A stretch of DNA of 64,000 bases, from the NCBI RefSeq assembly GCF_008807015.1, contig NZ_CP031700.1, positions 1,240,001-1,304,000 on the forward strand. Direction: 5' to 3'. A model generated the notes under the pieces. That model did not search any database and was not told where the DNA came from. It saw only the letters and a list, made by a program, of their open reading frames with translations. Positions 18,805 to 28,098 of this stretch are shown one piece after another. The stretch is from Neisseria zalophi. Its GTDB lineage: Bacteria > Pseudomonadota > Gammaproteobacteria > Burkholderiales > Neisseriaceae. How positions within the stretch are numbered: position 1 is the first letter of the stretch; the number at the start of each line of letters is the position of its first letter. A program made the translations under genes and the position numbers.

Positions 18805-19986
18805 ATGCAATACAACTTTAACCCGTTAGTCATCCGTGGCAAATCTTTAATTCCGATTGTGCAAGGCGGTATGGGTGTCGGTGTTTCTGCTTCCAAACTT
18901 TCCAGTGCGGTAGCGCGTGAAAACGGTATCGGTACTATTGCCAGCGTGGATTTACGCCATCTGCACGATGATTTGCTTGCCGAATCTAAAGTGAACCCGA
19001 CCGAAGAAAAATATTGCAAACTCAATCATATTGCTTTGGATCGTGAGATTCAGGCAGCCAGAGCCAATACCGAAGGCAAAGGCATGATTGCGGTGAATGT
19101 GATGAAAGCGGTAAAAGACCATCAGGCTTTGGTTCGTCAGGCGTGTGAGTCGGGTGCCGATGCTATTGTGATGGGTGCGGGCTTGCCGTTGGATTTGCCG
19201 GAAATGACCGAAGGCTATCATAAAGATGTTGCATTGCTGCCGATTTTATCGGAATCGCGCGGTATTAATATTGTTTTAAAACGTTGGATGAAAAAAGGCA
19301 TTCTCCCTGATGCAATTGTCATTGAGCACCCTGCCCATGCGGCGGGACACTTGGGCGCGATGACGGTTGACGGTGTGAATGATGAAAAATTCGAATTCAA
19401 ACGCGTGATTGAAGAAACCTTTGAAGTGTTTAAGAAGCTGGGTTTGGAAAGTGAAAAAATCCCGTTGGTTTTAGCCGGCGGTATGGCGAATTTTGACAAA
19501 ATCACCACGGCTCTGAAAACTTGGGGTGCTTCCGCAGTACAAATCGGTACCGCGTTTGCCGTAACGGAAGAGGGCGATGCCCATTTGAATTTCAAGAAAA
19601 CCTTGGCCGGTGCGCCCACAGAGCAAGTGGTCGAGTTTATGTCGGTAGCCGGATTGCCGGCGCGTGGTGTCCGCACTAAGTTTTTGGATAACTACATTAA
19701 ACGCGAAGCCAAATTACAGGCTAATGCCAAAGCGGATCCGCGTCGTTGTACGCAAGGTATTAACTGCCTTTCCGTGTGCGGTTTGAGAGATGGTTTGGAA
19801 AAAGTCGGTCAATTCTGTATTGACATCCAACTGGCAGCCGCATGGCGTGGTGAGGTGGATAAAGGCTTATTTTTCCGTGGTAAAGATCCGTTGCCGTTCG
19901 GCCATTCTATTCGCACAGTACATGAAACCATACAATATTTATTGCATGGCCATGTGGCAGAAAATCTGCAATTGCAGGCAGGATAA
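18805..19986 (+). CDS. Nitronate monooxygenase (2-nitropropane dioxygenase-like flavoprotein)
   Basis: This family of FMN-dependent TIM-barrel enzymes oxidises alkyl nitronates. The start chosen is ATG 18805, preceded by GAAGGAAA; a 15-codon upstream extension lacks support. The 393 residues begin MQYNFNPLVIRGKSLIPIVQGGMGVGVS, the usual N-terminal P-x-x-QGGMG loop. VIEHPAHAAGHLGAM carries the probable catalytic His, and VLAGGMANFDKITTALKTWGASAVQIGTAF is the FMN phosphate-binding end. The C-terminal part (RRCTQGINCLSVCGLRDG) is cysteine-rich. Enoyl-ACP reductase FabK is a relative, but the sequence fits the nitronate monooxygenase branch better. A 239-base AT-rich leader with no other gene precedes it. 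Confidence 0.85.
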   Translation: MQYNFNPLVIRGKSLIPIVQGGMGVGVSASKLSSAVARENGIGTIASVDLRHLHDDLLAESKVNPTEEKYCKLNHIALDREIQAARANTEGKGMIAVNVMKAVKDHQALVRQACESGADAIVMGAGLPLDLPEMTEGYHKDVALLPILSESRGINIVLKRWMKKGILPDAIVIEHPAHAAGHLGAMTVDGVNDEKFEFKRVIEETFEVFKKLGLESEKIPLVLAGGMANFDKITTALKTWGASAVQIGTAFAVTEEGDAHLNFKKTLAGAPTEQVVEFMSVAGLPARGVRTKFLDNYIKREAKLQANAKADPRRCTQGINCLSVCGLRDGLEKVGQFCIDIQLAAAWRGEVDKGLFFRGKDPLPFGHSIRTVHETIQYLLHGHVAENLQLQAG

Positions 19987-20004
19987 AAGTTAACTGATAA
20001 GTAA

Positions 20005-20053
20005 TTAAAAAACAGGCCGTCTGAAAATTATTTTCAGACGGCCTGTTTTTTAA
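20005..20053. terminator. Long bidirectional DUS-paired terminator
   Basis: Two perfectly complementary 24-base arms around a single central base contain facing uptake sequences with symmetric flanks TTAAAAAAC / GTTTTTTAA. It separates the convergent nitronate monooxygenase (+) and narK (-) genes and serves both. Confidence 0.9.
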
Positions 20054-20069
20054 GCTTGACGTGATTTAC

Positions 20070-21452
20070 TTAGCATTTGGCTTCCGCATTTTTACGGGCG
20101 TAATACCACCAGTTTAACAGCACGCAAATCGCATAGAAGATAATAAAGCTGATTAGAGCAGCGTTAACTCCGCCGGTAAGCTCAATTGAAGTACCGTAGC
20201 TTTTCGGAATAAAGAACCCACCGTAAGCAGCAAAAGCGGCAGTAAAACCGATAACGGCTGCCCCCTCTTTGGTTGCATCCAAGCGTGCTTGCTCCAAGCT
20301 GACTTTACCTTCTTCGGCAAATTTTTGGTGCATATTGAGGAAAATAACCGGAACCTGCATAAAGGTTGAACCGTTGCCGATACCGGTGAGGGCGAATAAG
20401 GCCAAAAAGCAAACGAAGAAGCCCCAAAAGCTGCCTTGGCTATTTTCACTAGGTAAGAAGAAGATAACCCCGGCCACGGCAATAATCATACCGATAAAAA
20501 CGATTTGAGTAATCAAGGCGCCGCTTTTGATTTTATCGGAAATCCAACCGCCAAACGGGCGTGCCACTGCGCCGACAAAGGGGCCGAAAAACGCATATTT
20601 TACCGGATCAATGCCGACAAACTGGCTTTTAATCAACAGCGGGAAACCGGCGGCAAAACCGATAAACGAACCGAAAGTGCCCAAATAAAGAATACACATA
20701 ATCCAATTGTGTTTACGGCTGAAAATAATAGCCTGATCTTTAAAACTGGCTTTGGCACTGGCCAAGTCGTTCATACCGAACCATGCGGCAAGGGTAGAAA
20801 GAATAATAAACGGCACCCAAATAAAGCCCGCATTTTGCAGCCACATTTGTTTGGTTACCCCGTCTTTCGCCCATGTTTGCGGCTCGCCGCCAAGGGCACC
20901 GAATACACCGGCCGTAATCACCAACGGCACGATAAATTGCACAACGGATACGCCCAGATTGCCCAAGCCCGCATTTAAGCCCAATGCCGTGCCTTTTTCG
21001 GCTTTGGGATAGAAAAAGCTGATATTAGCCATGCTGGAAGAGAAGTTACCGCCGCCAAAGCCGCACAATAGCGCCAATATCATCATGGTGATGTAGCTGG
21101 TATTGGGGTTTTGTACGGCGAAGCCCAAGCCGATAGCTGGAAGCAGCAGGCTGGCGGTAGATAGCGCCGTCCATTTGCGGCCACCGAAAATCGGTACCAT
21201 AAACGAATAGAAAATCCGTAAGGTCGCACCGGATAAGGCGGGTAGTGCGGCGAGCCAGAATAATTGGTTGGGCGTGTATTTAAAACCGATATTGGGCAGG
21301 TTAACTACCGCCACACTCCATACCTGCCAGATGGCAAAAGCCAGTAAGAGTGCCGGAATGGATATCCATAAATTGCGGGTTGCTACTTTTTTACCGGTTT
21401 GCTGCCAGAATGTTTTATCTTCCGGCTGCCAGTTTTCAATCAGATAGGCCAT
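20070..21452 (-). CDS. narK: Nitrate/nitrite transporter, NarK family (second of two)
   Basis: A 460-residue major facilitator protein of the nitrate/nitrite porter family with about twelve membrane segments. Typical features are the IYSFMVPIFGGRKWT loop, the nitrate signature region LLCGFGGGNFSSSMANISFFYPKAEKGTALGLNAGLGNLG, and GAVARPFGGWISDK in the second half. It begins MAYLIENWQPEDKTFWQQTGKK, a cytoplasmic N-terminus longer than in its neighbour, as in the NarK2 type. It starts 72 bases downstream of the other narK gene, so the two probably form an operon that exchanges or symports nitrate and nitrite across the inner membrane. Confidence 0.88.
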   Translation of the reverse strand: MAYLIENWQPEDKTFWQQTGKKVATRNLWISIPALLLAFAIWQVWSVAVVNLPNIGFKYTPNQLFWLAALPALSGATLRIFYSFMVPIFGGRKWTALSTASLLLPAIGLGFAVQNPNTSYITMMILALLCGFGGGNFSSSMANISFFYPKAEKGTALGLNAGLGNLGVSVVQFIVPLVITAGVFGALGGEPQTWAKDGVTKQMWLQNAGFIWVPFIILSTLAAWFGMNDLASAKASFKDQAIIFSRKHNWIMCILYLGTFGSFIGFAAGFPLLIKSQFVGIDPVKYAFFGPFVGAVARPFGGWISDKIKSGALITQIVFIGMIIAVAGVIFFLPSENSQGSFWGFFVCFLALFALTGIGNGSTFMQVPVIFLNMHQKFAEEGKVSLEQARLDATKEGAAVIGFTAAFAAYGGFFIPKSYGTSIELTGGVNAALISFIIFYAICVLLNWWYYARKNAEAKC

Positions 21453-21524
21453 GGTTTGTACTCCGTAAAATAGTAGTTTTTAAATGATATAAAACAAATA
21501 TCAAGTTTTCAGACGGCCTGTTTA

Positions 21525-22784
21525 TCAGGATTGATCAGCCGCTTTTTGTATGGTTATGTTGCTGTTTTGTTTGGCTTTGAAAGAAAAATGCATCCAAATA
21601 AGTGAAACGCATACGGTGCCGTATAGCAGCATAAAGGCAGTGGAGCGGATACCTGTCCAGTCTTCCAGTGCACCAAACATAATCGGCAATAAGAAGCCGC
21701 CCAGACCGCCGGCCAAACCAACAATGCCGGAAACAGCACCGATATTGGTAGGGTAGTCGTCGGCCACAAATTTAAATACCGAAGCCTTGCCGACTGCCGT
21801 GGCGATACCTACGATAAACATCAGAATAGTAAAGAAAACCACATTGAGGCCGATGTGCATATTCAGCACGCCGGTTTTGGTTTGAATGGCTAAATTGGTT
21901 TGCGGATAAGAGAGCAGGAAGAAGCACACCCAGCATACCCACATTACCGCCCAAGTGACTTTATAAGCACCGAATTTGTCAGAAAGATAACCGCCAAACG
22001 CCCGTAATACACCGCCCGGCAGCGAATAGCAGGCAGCCAGAAAAGCAGCCATCTGCAAACTCATGCCGTATTCGCCGACATAATATTTGGTCATCCATAA
22101 AGCCAAAGCAACATAGCCGCCGAATACGACCGAATAATATTGGCTATAACGCAATACGCCCGGATCGGCCAGCAAAGCCAGTTGCTCGCGTAATTTCACA
22201 TTGGATGGTACTAAGTGTTTGGGATCGCTATAACTGGTAAACCAAAAGATTAATGCGGTGGCCAACATAATGGCAGAATAAACCGTCGGCACGATTTCCC
22301 ATGTCGCATAAGTAGTAATCAACCATGCGGCTAAAAATTTATTGATCGCAGAACCGGCATTACCGGCACCGAATACCCCCATCGCCAAGCCTTGTTGCTC
22401 TTTCGGAAACCAACGCGCCACATAAGGCGTACCGACCGAGAAAGAGCCGCCGGCCAAACCCATCAATAAACCAATAGCGAGGAAATGCCAATAATGGGTG
22501 GCATAACCCATCAGAAAAATAGCCGGAACCGTGATAAGCATCAGCGCAAACATCACAATACGACCGCCGTATTTATCGGTCAGAATGCCGAGCGGCACAC
22601 GTACCAACGCGCCGGATAAAACCGGCAGCGCAACCAGAATACCGTATTGGGTTTGGTTAAAGCCCATTTCCTGTTGAACTTTAATGCCGACCACTGCCAG
22701 CATCATCCAAACCATAAAACAGACGGTAAAAGAGAGTGTGCTGGCAAACAGCACCGAGTAGCGTTTGTAGGTTTCGGAGGCCAT
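21525..22784 (-). CDS. narK: Nitrate transporter, NarK family (first of two)
   Basis: A 419-residue major facilitator with short termini, as in the NarK1 (NasA-like) nitrate/proton symporters. Seen are LPVLSGALVRVPLGILTDKYGGR after helix 2, the signature LLMGLAGGSFSVGTPYVARWFPKEQQGLAMGVFGAGNAG, and PGGVLRAFGGYLSDKFG in the second half. A NarK1-NarK2 pair commonly accompanies narGHJI, but no reductase genes lie in this window. The upstream region has a weak FNR-like site and no other gene for 380 bases. Confidence 0.88.
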   Translation of the reverse strand: MASETYKRYSVLFASTLSFTVCFMVWMMLAVVGIKVQQEMGFNQTQYGILVALPVLSGALVRVPLGILTDKYGGRIVMFALMLITVPAIFLMGYATHYWHFLAIGLLMGLAGGSFSVGTPYVARWFPKEQQGLAMGVFGAGNAGSAINKFLAAWLITTYATWEIVPTVYSAIMLATALIFWFTSYSDPKHLVPSNVKLREQLALLADPGVLRYSQYYSVVFGGYVALALWMTKYYVGEYGMSLQMAAFLAACYSLPGGVLRAFGGYLSDKFGAYKVTWAVMWVCWVCFFLLSYPQTNLAIQTKTGVLNMHIGLNVVFFTILMFIVGIATAVGKASVFKFVADDYPTNIGAVSGIVGLAGGLGGFLLPIMFGALEDWTGIRSTAFMLLYGTVCVSLIWMHFSFKAKQNSNITIQKAADQS

Positions 22785-23065
22785 TTGAATGCCCTTTCTT
22801 TTTATATGATATTGATAGAAAAAAATATTAGGTAGAAAATTGCCGATTATCGAAAAAACCTAAAACAGCGGGCTTTAAGCTTTTTTATTTACAACTATGG
22901 TGTATACGGATAAGTCAGCGATATACCGTTAACTTATCTGTTTGTGCAGCGCCGCGCATTCGCTTAAAGCATGCTTTGGCAAAAGCATTGGCATAAGGGG
23001 AAGTAAGCCGAAAAGGGTGGGGAATAGTTCTTTATGGTTAATCAAGCCATAAGCCGGATAGAACA
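22785..23065. promoter_or_regulatory. Upstream region of the narK pair, with an FNR-like site and inverted repeats
   Basis: No gene is seen here. At 22840-22853, TTGCC-GATT-ATCGA matches 7 of the 10 fixed positions of the FNR box (TTGAT-N4-ATCAA) and lies 56 bases before the narK ATG; a TATCAA at 22812-22817 (minus strand) would fit a class II -10 box. Further upstream are an inverted repeat GATAAGT...ACTTATC with a 16-base spacer near 22909-22938 and a 12-bp palindrome AAAGCATGCTTT at 22966-22977. All are candidates only. Confidence 0.3.
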
Positions 23066-23099
23066 AAGGCCGTCTGAAAGAAAGTTTTCAGACGGCCTT
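23066..23099. terminator. DUS-paired hairpin behind the AIPR gene
   Basis: AAGGCCGTCTGAAA faces its complement across a short spacer, 68 bases beyond the AIPR stop in the minus direction. It was probably the uvrA terminator before the AIPR gene was inserted, which is inference. Confidence 0.7.
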
Positions 23100-23166
23100 G
23101 ATATATTTATAAAGATGGATTCAAGCAATGCGTGCGTACATACCGCACATACCCTACGCATGAGGT

Positions 23167-25005
23167 TTAGGGTTTTATACAGGCTACGGCTTGCTTTTTA
23201 CTAGTAAAATAATTTTTAATATCTGAATTCAAAGTCTTGCCTTTATAATACCCGTCAAAATTATAATATAACTCAGCCTTTTGGTCTTCTTTAATTGTTA
23301 GTGGATAGAAATAAAAAGAATTTGTACTTAGTGATGATATTTTTTGCTCAAAATTTAACCATTCATTTAAAATACTGAGAGTGTCTTCTGTATAGCTTTC
23401 TAAAGAATTATTATCTAAATATTTTTTAATAATAATTGCAGAAATAATGGCATATTTACCATATCTTAGGCCAAATCCATAATTAGCTTGATCAGTACCA
23501 TGCTGTTTTTCTATTTGGTTTAAATATTGATAACATAAATAAGCATAATAATATTTATAAATATTATCTTCTGAGGCTGTCAAATTTTGAGAAAAATTCT
23601 TTTCCTCAAAAATCTTTTTATCACTATTTCTTCTAGCTTGGGCAGCATTCCCATTACAAGCCATTGCTAGTCTTAATAAATGCTCACGGCTAATTATTTG
23701 TTTTCTATTTATATATTTTTCTTTCAATCCATCTGAATACTCTCCTTTTTTTCTTTCATAATATATACCAAATTTATCGAAAAACTCTTTTTGTATATAC
23801 AATTGTACTTGTTCATTTGATCTTCTATCTGCTTCAGATACTTGGCTTTGTTGATTTGTAGCTCTTGAAATTGACTCAATAAGTTTAATTTTTCGATCTT
23901 GGTCTGCATTGTTATCTTTACCGAAAGTAATTATTTTTAGTAAAACCTCTTTATTTTTAAAAATATCTTTTGGTTGTTTATCTAATAACATTTCTTCATA
24001 TATTCTACTTAATGTGAATGCAGTTTGTCCCCCATTAATAATTTGAGGGCTTGTTATACAAATTTGAGCCTTATCTTGTTGACCTATTTTTTCATTAAAT
24101 GAAGTTTCATCAGAAAGCATTGTAAGACCATTATTATATAATGCAAATTCATTGGTTTCTTTATATATTATAGTGTTATATATTTCTTTATTTACATCAT
24201 TTGATTGTAGTTCAAGGTAACATCTAGGATTATATTTTAAAATTGAATTTTTATATTTATATAAAATTTTACCAATTTCTTCAGTTGGTACAAATACAAC
24301 TGTAATATCACAGTTTTCGTATTCTGTTTTAACAGAATAGTTAATTTTTGCACTAGAAGAAGTTGTATTTGCTAGATTTAAATATATAGATAGTTCACTT
24401 TGGTTATAAAATGTACCTGTAACAACTGGAAATAATAATTCTGTATATGTTTTATTGAAATCAAATACAGTTGCAGGAAACCCTCCTGTTATTCTTCTAA
24501 TTTGATTATTGGAAAATCTTGTTATATTGGCTAAAACTATAATTTCATATGAATATCTCCCAATATTATCAATATTTTTAATATCCCTTATTAATTGTTG
24601 AATTTTACCATTGTATTTGTTTTTATTTTCATCTTCTTCAAATCCTTCTGTAATCCTATCAACATCCATTGATAGCAATTCATTTAAACTAATCTCTTTA
24701 GTTTCATAATTTGTAGCATTGATTCTAAATTTTGATTGGATAAAATAAATTTTCTTATTTTCTATATCTATATAATAAGCATCTATACCTCCATCATAAG
24801 GTCCATCAGTTATATAATATTCTCTCTCTTCAAAATCTAAAATTCCAAAAATTACTTTTAAATATAGATGAATAATAGCTCTTGATCTTGCTTGATTTCT
24901 ACCTTCAATATCATTGCTATTGGGATAGTAACGTTTATATTTTTCAGGGGATTCCAAACAAATTCTATCTAGAATATTGATTAATGTTTCGTATTTTTTA
25001 TTCAT
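23167..25005 (-). CDS. AIPR-family protein with N-terminal PD-(D/E)XK-like nuclease domain (candidate phage defence)
   Basis: A 612-residue protein starting at ATG 25005 with a strong AAAGGAGAT site 5 bases upstream. Residues 1-95 look like a restriction-endonuclease-type fold: YITDGPYDGGID75 then YFIQ90-S-K92, i.e. the D...(E/Q)xK pattern of PD-(D/E)XK nucleases. The middle carries hallmarks of the AIPR family, FALYNNGLTML (291-297) and SPQIINGGQTAFTLSRIYEE (about 319-336), followed by a charged helical region with ATNQQSQVSEADRRSN. Pfam AIPR is named for abortive-infection phage resistance. The gene is far more AT-rich than its neighbours and has no uptake sequence over 1.8 kb, the clearest sign of transfer in the window. 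It starts 16 bases after the uvrA stop, so it would be read through from uvrA. Confidence 0.8.
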   Translation of the reverse strand: MNKKYETLINILDRICLESPEKYKRYYPNSNDIEGRNQARSRAIIHLYLKVIFGILDFEEREYYITDGPYDGGIDAYYIDIENKKIYFIQSKFRINATNYETKEISLNELLSMDVDRITEGFEEDENKNKYNGKIQQLIRDIKNIDNIGRYSYEIIVLANITRFSNNQIRRITGGFPATVFDFNKTYTELLFPVVTGTFYNQSELSIYLNLANTTSSSAKINYSVKTEYENCDITVVFVPTEEIGKILYKYKNSILKYNPRCYLELQSNDVNKEIYNTIIYKETNEFALYNNGLTMLSDETSFNEKIGQQDKAQICITSPQIINGGQTAFTLSRIYEEMLLDKQPKDIFKNKEVLLKIITFGKDNNADQDRKIKLIESISRATNQQSQVSEADRRSNEQVQLYIQKEFFDKFGIYYERKKGEYSDGLKEKYINRKQIISREHLLRLAMACNGNAAQARRNSDKKIFEEKNFSQNLTASEDNIYKYYYAYLCYQYLNQIEKQHGTDQANYGFGLRYGKYAIISAIIIKKYLDNNSLESYTEDTLSILNEWLNFEQKISSLSTNSFYFYPLTIKEDQKAELYYNFDGYYKGKTLNSDIKNYFTSKKQAVACIKP

Positions 25006-25021
25006 AAAATATCTCCTTTGT

Positions 25022-27868
25022 TTAAATATCATTTAATTCAATATATTTAATAATCTCTTTCAAATACTTCCCCGTATAACTTCCCTCAACCTTAACCACT
25101 TCCTCCGGCGCCCCTTGCGCAATAATCCTACCGCCTCCATCGCCGCCTTCGGGCCCTAAATCAACAATATAATCAGCAGTCTTAATTACGTCAAGATTGT
25201 GCTCAATAATCACAATCGAGTTGCCTTTGCCTTTCAGACGGCCTATTACATCGAGCAATAAGGCAATATCGGCGAAGTGTAGGCCGGTGGTGGGTTCGTC
25301 TAGGATATAGAGGGTGCGGCCGGTGTCGCGTTTGGAGAGTTCGAGGGCGAGTTTGACGCGTTGGGCTTCGCCGCCGGATAGGGTGGTGGCGGATTGGCCG
25401 AGGCGGATATAGCCTAAGCCGACGTCCATCAGGGTTTGCAGTTTGCGCGATACGGTGGGCACGGCATCGAAAAATTCGCGGGCTTCGGCAACGGTCATAT
25501 CGAGTACTTGGCTGATGTTTTTGCCTTTGTATTGCACTTCGAGGGTTTCGCGGTTGTAGCGTTTGCCGTGGCAGACTTCGCAGGGCACATAAACATCGGG
25601 CAGGAAGTGCATTTCTACTTTAATCACGCCGTCGCCCTGGCAGGCTTCGCAGCGGCCGCCTTTTACGTTGAACGAGAAGCGGCCGACGTTGTAGCCGCGT
25701 TCGCGCGATAGGGGAACGCCGGCGAATAGTTCGCGGATGGGGGTGAACAGGCCGGTGTAGGTGGCGGGATTGGAGCGCGGGGTGCGGCCGATAGGGGATT
25801 GGTCGACATTAATCACTTTATCAAGGTGTTCGAGGCCGGTGATGTCGTCGTAGGGTGCGGGGTCTTCGTGGGCGCGGTTGAGTTCGCGGGCGGTGATTTT
25901 GGCCAGCGTGTCGTTAATCAGGGTGGATTTACCGCTGCCGGATACGCCGGTGATGCAGGTAATCAGCCCCAGCGGCAGTTCTAGGGTAACGTTTTTCAGA
26001 TTGTTGCCGCGTGCACCCTTGAGCACAAGCATGCGATCGGGGTTAACGGGGGTTCTTTCAGACGGCACGGCGATGCTTTTTTTGCCGCTGAGGTATTGGC
26101 CGGTAATGGATTCGCTGCATTGGGCGACTTTGTCGGGAGTGTCGGCAATCAATACCCGCCCGCCGTGTTCGCCCGCGCCGGGGCCCATATCGACTACAAA
26201 ATCGGCTTCGCGGATGGCGTCTTCGTCGTGTTCGACCACTATCACGCTGTTGCCTAAGTCGCGCAGGCGTTTGAGGGTGCCGAGTAGGCGGTCGTTGTCG
26301 CGTTGGTGCAGACCGATAGAGGGTTCGTCGAGCACATACATCACGCCGGTGAGGCCGCTGCCGATTTGGCTGGCGAGGCGGATACGCTGGGCTTCGCCGC
26401 CGGATAGGGTTTCGGCGCTGCGGGAAAGGTTGAGGTAGTCGAGGCCGACATTAATCAGAAAGCCTAGGCGTTCGGTGATTTCTTTGAGGATTTTTTCGGC
26501 AATCTGCTGTTTGTTGCCTTCTAATTTTAATGTTTCGAAAAAGCGGTGGGTTTGGGTGAGCGGCCATGCGGAAAGCTCGTGTAGCGGTTGTTGGCCGACA
26601 TAAACATAACGGGCTTCTTTGCGCAGGCGTGCGCCGCCGCAACTGGGGCAGGCTTGGTGGCTTTGGTATTCGGCCAGTTGTTCGCGCACGGTGGCGGAAT
26701 CGGTTTCGCGGTAGCGGCGTTCCAAATTGGGAATAATGCCCTCAAAGGCATGGCTGCGGTTAAAAGAGGTACCTTTTTCGGAAAGATAGGCGAAGTCGAT
26801 TACTTCTTTGCCCGAGCCATGTAAAACGATCTTGCGGATTTTTTCGGGCAGCTCTTCAAATGGGGTGTTGACATCAAATTGATAATGGCGTGCCAGCGAT
26901 TGAATCATTTGAAAATAAAACTGGTTGCGTTTATCCCAGCCTTTAATGGCACCCGCGGCTAAAGATAATTCGGGATGGGCGACTACGCGCTCGGGGTCGA
27001 AAAAGTTCATGCTGCCCAAGCCGTCGCAAGTGGGGCAGGCGCCGACGGGGTTGTTAAACGAAAATAGGCGCGGTTCGAGTTCGGGCAAGCTGTATGAGCA
27101 GACGGGGCAGGCAAAGCGGGCGGAAAACCAATGCTCTTTGCCGCTGTCCATTTCCATCGCCAAGGCGCGTTCGCCGCCATGTCGCAGGGCAGTTTCAAAG
27201 CTTTCGGCCAAGCGTTGTTTGATGTCGGCTTTCACTTTTACGCGGTCGATAACCACATCAATATTGTGTTTGATGTTTTTTTCGAGTTTGGGCACTTCGT
27301 CCAGCTGGTAAACTTCGCCGTCTACGCGCACGCGGGCAAAGCCTTGCGCTTGCAGGTCGGCAAAAAAATCGACAAATTCGCCTTTGCGCTCGCGCACGGA
27401 CGGCGCCAATATCATCACGCGGGTATCTTCAGGCAATGCCAATACATGATCAACCATTTGCGACACGGTTTGGCTGGCTAAGGGCAGGTTGTGGTCGGGG
27501 CAGTAGGGCGTGCCGACGCGGGCATAAAGCAGGCGCAGATAGTCGTGGATTTCGGTAACGGTGCCGACGGTGGATCGGGGGTTGTGGCTGGTGGATTTCT
27601 GTTCGATGGAAATGGCGGGCGACAGCCCTTCAATCAGATCGACATCGGGCTTGTCCATCATTTGCAAAAACTGGCGCGCATAGGCAGAAAGGCTTTCCAC
27701 ATAACGGCGCTGGCCTTCGGCATAGAGGGTGTCGAACGCCAGCGAAGATTTGCCACTGCCCGATAATCCGGTAATCACCACCAATTGATGGCGGGGAATA
27801 TCGAGATCAATGTTTTTGAGATTGTGGGTGCGGGCGCCGCGGACGCGGATGGTATCGTTATTGCTCAT
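25022..27868 (-). CDS. uvrA: Excinuclease ABC subunit A (UvrA)
   Basis: UvrA is the damage-sensing ATPase of nucleotide excision repair. The 948 residues show two ABC modules: Walker [10 protein letters not shown] near 34-42 with the first signature [12 protein letters not shown], and GVSGSGKST in the second half with [12 protein letters not shown]. Zinc modules CPVC...CPTC and CEAC...CEVC are present, as is the second-half [11 protein letters not shown]. The last residues, [15 protein letters not shown], run about nine beyond the usual end near KYLKPxL and are encoded by AT-rich codons, which suggests that the junction with the acquired AIPR gene altered the 3' end. Confidence 0.97.
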   Translation of the reverse strand: MSNNDTIRVRGARTHNLKNIDLDIPRHQLVVITGLSGSGKSSLAFDTLYAEGQRRYVESLSAYARQFLQMMDKPDVDLIEGLSPAISIEQKSTSHNPRSTVGTVTEIHDYLRLLYARVGTPYCPDHNLPLASQTVSQMVDHVLALPEDTRVMILAPSVRERKGEFVDFFADLQAQGFARVRVDGEVYQLDEVPKLEKNIKHNIDVVIDRVKVKADIKQRLAESFETALRHGGERALAMEMDSGKEHWFSARFACPVCSYSLPELEPRLFSFNNPVGACPTCDGLGSMNFFDPERVVAHPELSLAAGAIKGWDKRNQFYFQMIQSLARHYQFDVNTPFEELPEKIRKIVLHGSGKEVIDFAYLSEKGTSFNRSHAFEGIIPNLERRYRETDSATVREQLAEYQSHQACPSCGGARLRKEARYVYVGQQPLHELSAWPLTQTHRFFETLKLEGNKQQIAEKILKEITERLGFLINVGLDYLNLSRSAETLSGGEAQRIRLASQIGSGLTGVMYVLDEPSIGLHQRDNDRLLGTLKRLRDLGNSVIVVEHDEDAIREADFVVDMGPGAGEHGGRVLIADTPDKVAQCSESITGQYLSGKKSIAVPSERTPVNPDRMLVLKGARGNNLKNVTLELPLGLITCITGVSGSGKSTLINDTLAKITARELNRAHEDPAPYDDITGLEHLDKVINVDQSPIGRTPRSNPATYTGLFTPIRELFAGVPLSRERGYNVGRFSFNVKGGRCEACQGDGVIKVEMHFLPDVYVPCEVCHGKRYNRETLEVQYKGKNISQVLDMTVAEAREFFDAVPTVSRKLQTLMDVGLGYIRLGQSATTLSGGEAQRVKLALELSKRDTGRTLYILDEPTTGLHFADIALLLDVIGRLKGKGNSIVIIEHNLDVIKTADYIVDLGPEGGDGGGRIIAQGAPEEVVKVEGSYTGKYLKEIIKYIELNDI

Positions 27869-28067
27869 ATCGGAAGGCCGTCTGAAATAGAATGGAACCG
27901 TGTATTATAACATTTTACGGGTTGAAAAGTACCGTATCCGGCCGGTAGGGAATACTTGGGGCTGAAAGGTTTGCTAATAGGGGTTTCGGGAAACGGTTTA
28001 CGTTATGCCATTGGGCTGACAGGGTATTTTTTCAGACGGCCTGATAATAGGGTTTACCGGATAGGCT

Positions 28068-28091
28068 AAGGGCGGATGATTATCCGCCCTT
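28068..28091. terminator. GGGCGGAT hairpin behind ruvB
   Basis: AAGGGCGGAT / ATCCGCCCTT with loop GATT lies 8 bases past the ruvB stop. The stem is the same as that of the element behind recB (2162-2185). A short T-run occurs only on the plus-strand side. Confidence 0.5.
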
Positions 28092-28098
28092 TTGAATG

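Noticed and set aside
20505-20978. 157-codon plus-strand ORF opposite narK
   Set aside because: It is antisense to membrane-spanning codons of narK and has no start signal.
25878-26438. 186-codon plus-strand ORF opposite uvrA
   Set aside because: It lies antisense to a highly conserved region of uvrA, and its composition is that of a shadow frame in GC-rich DNA.
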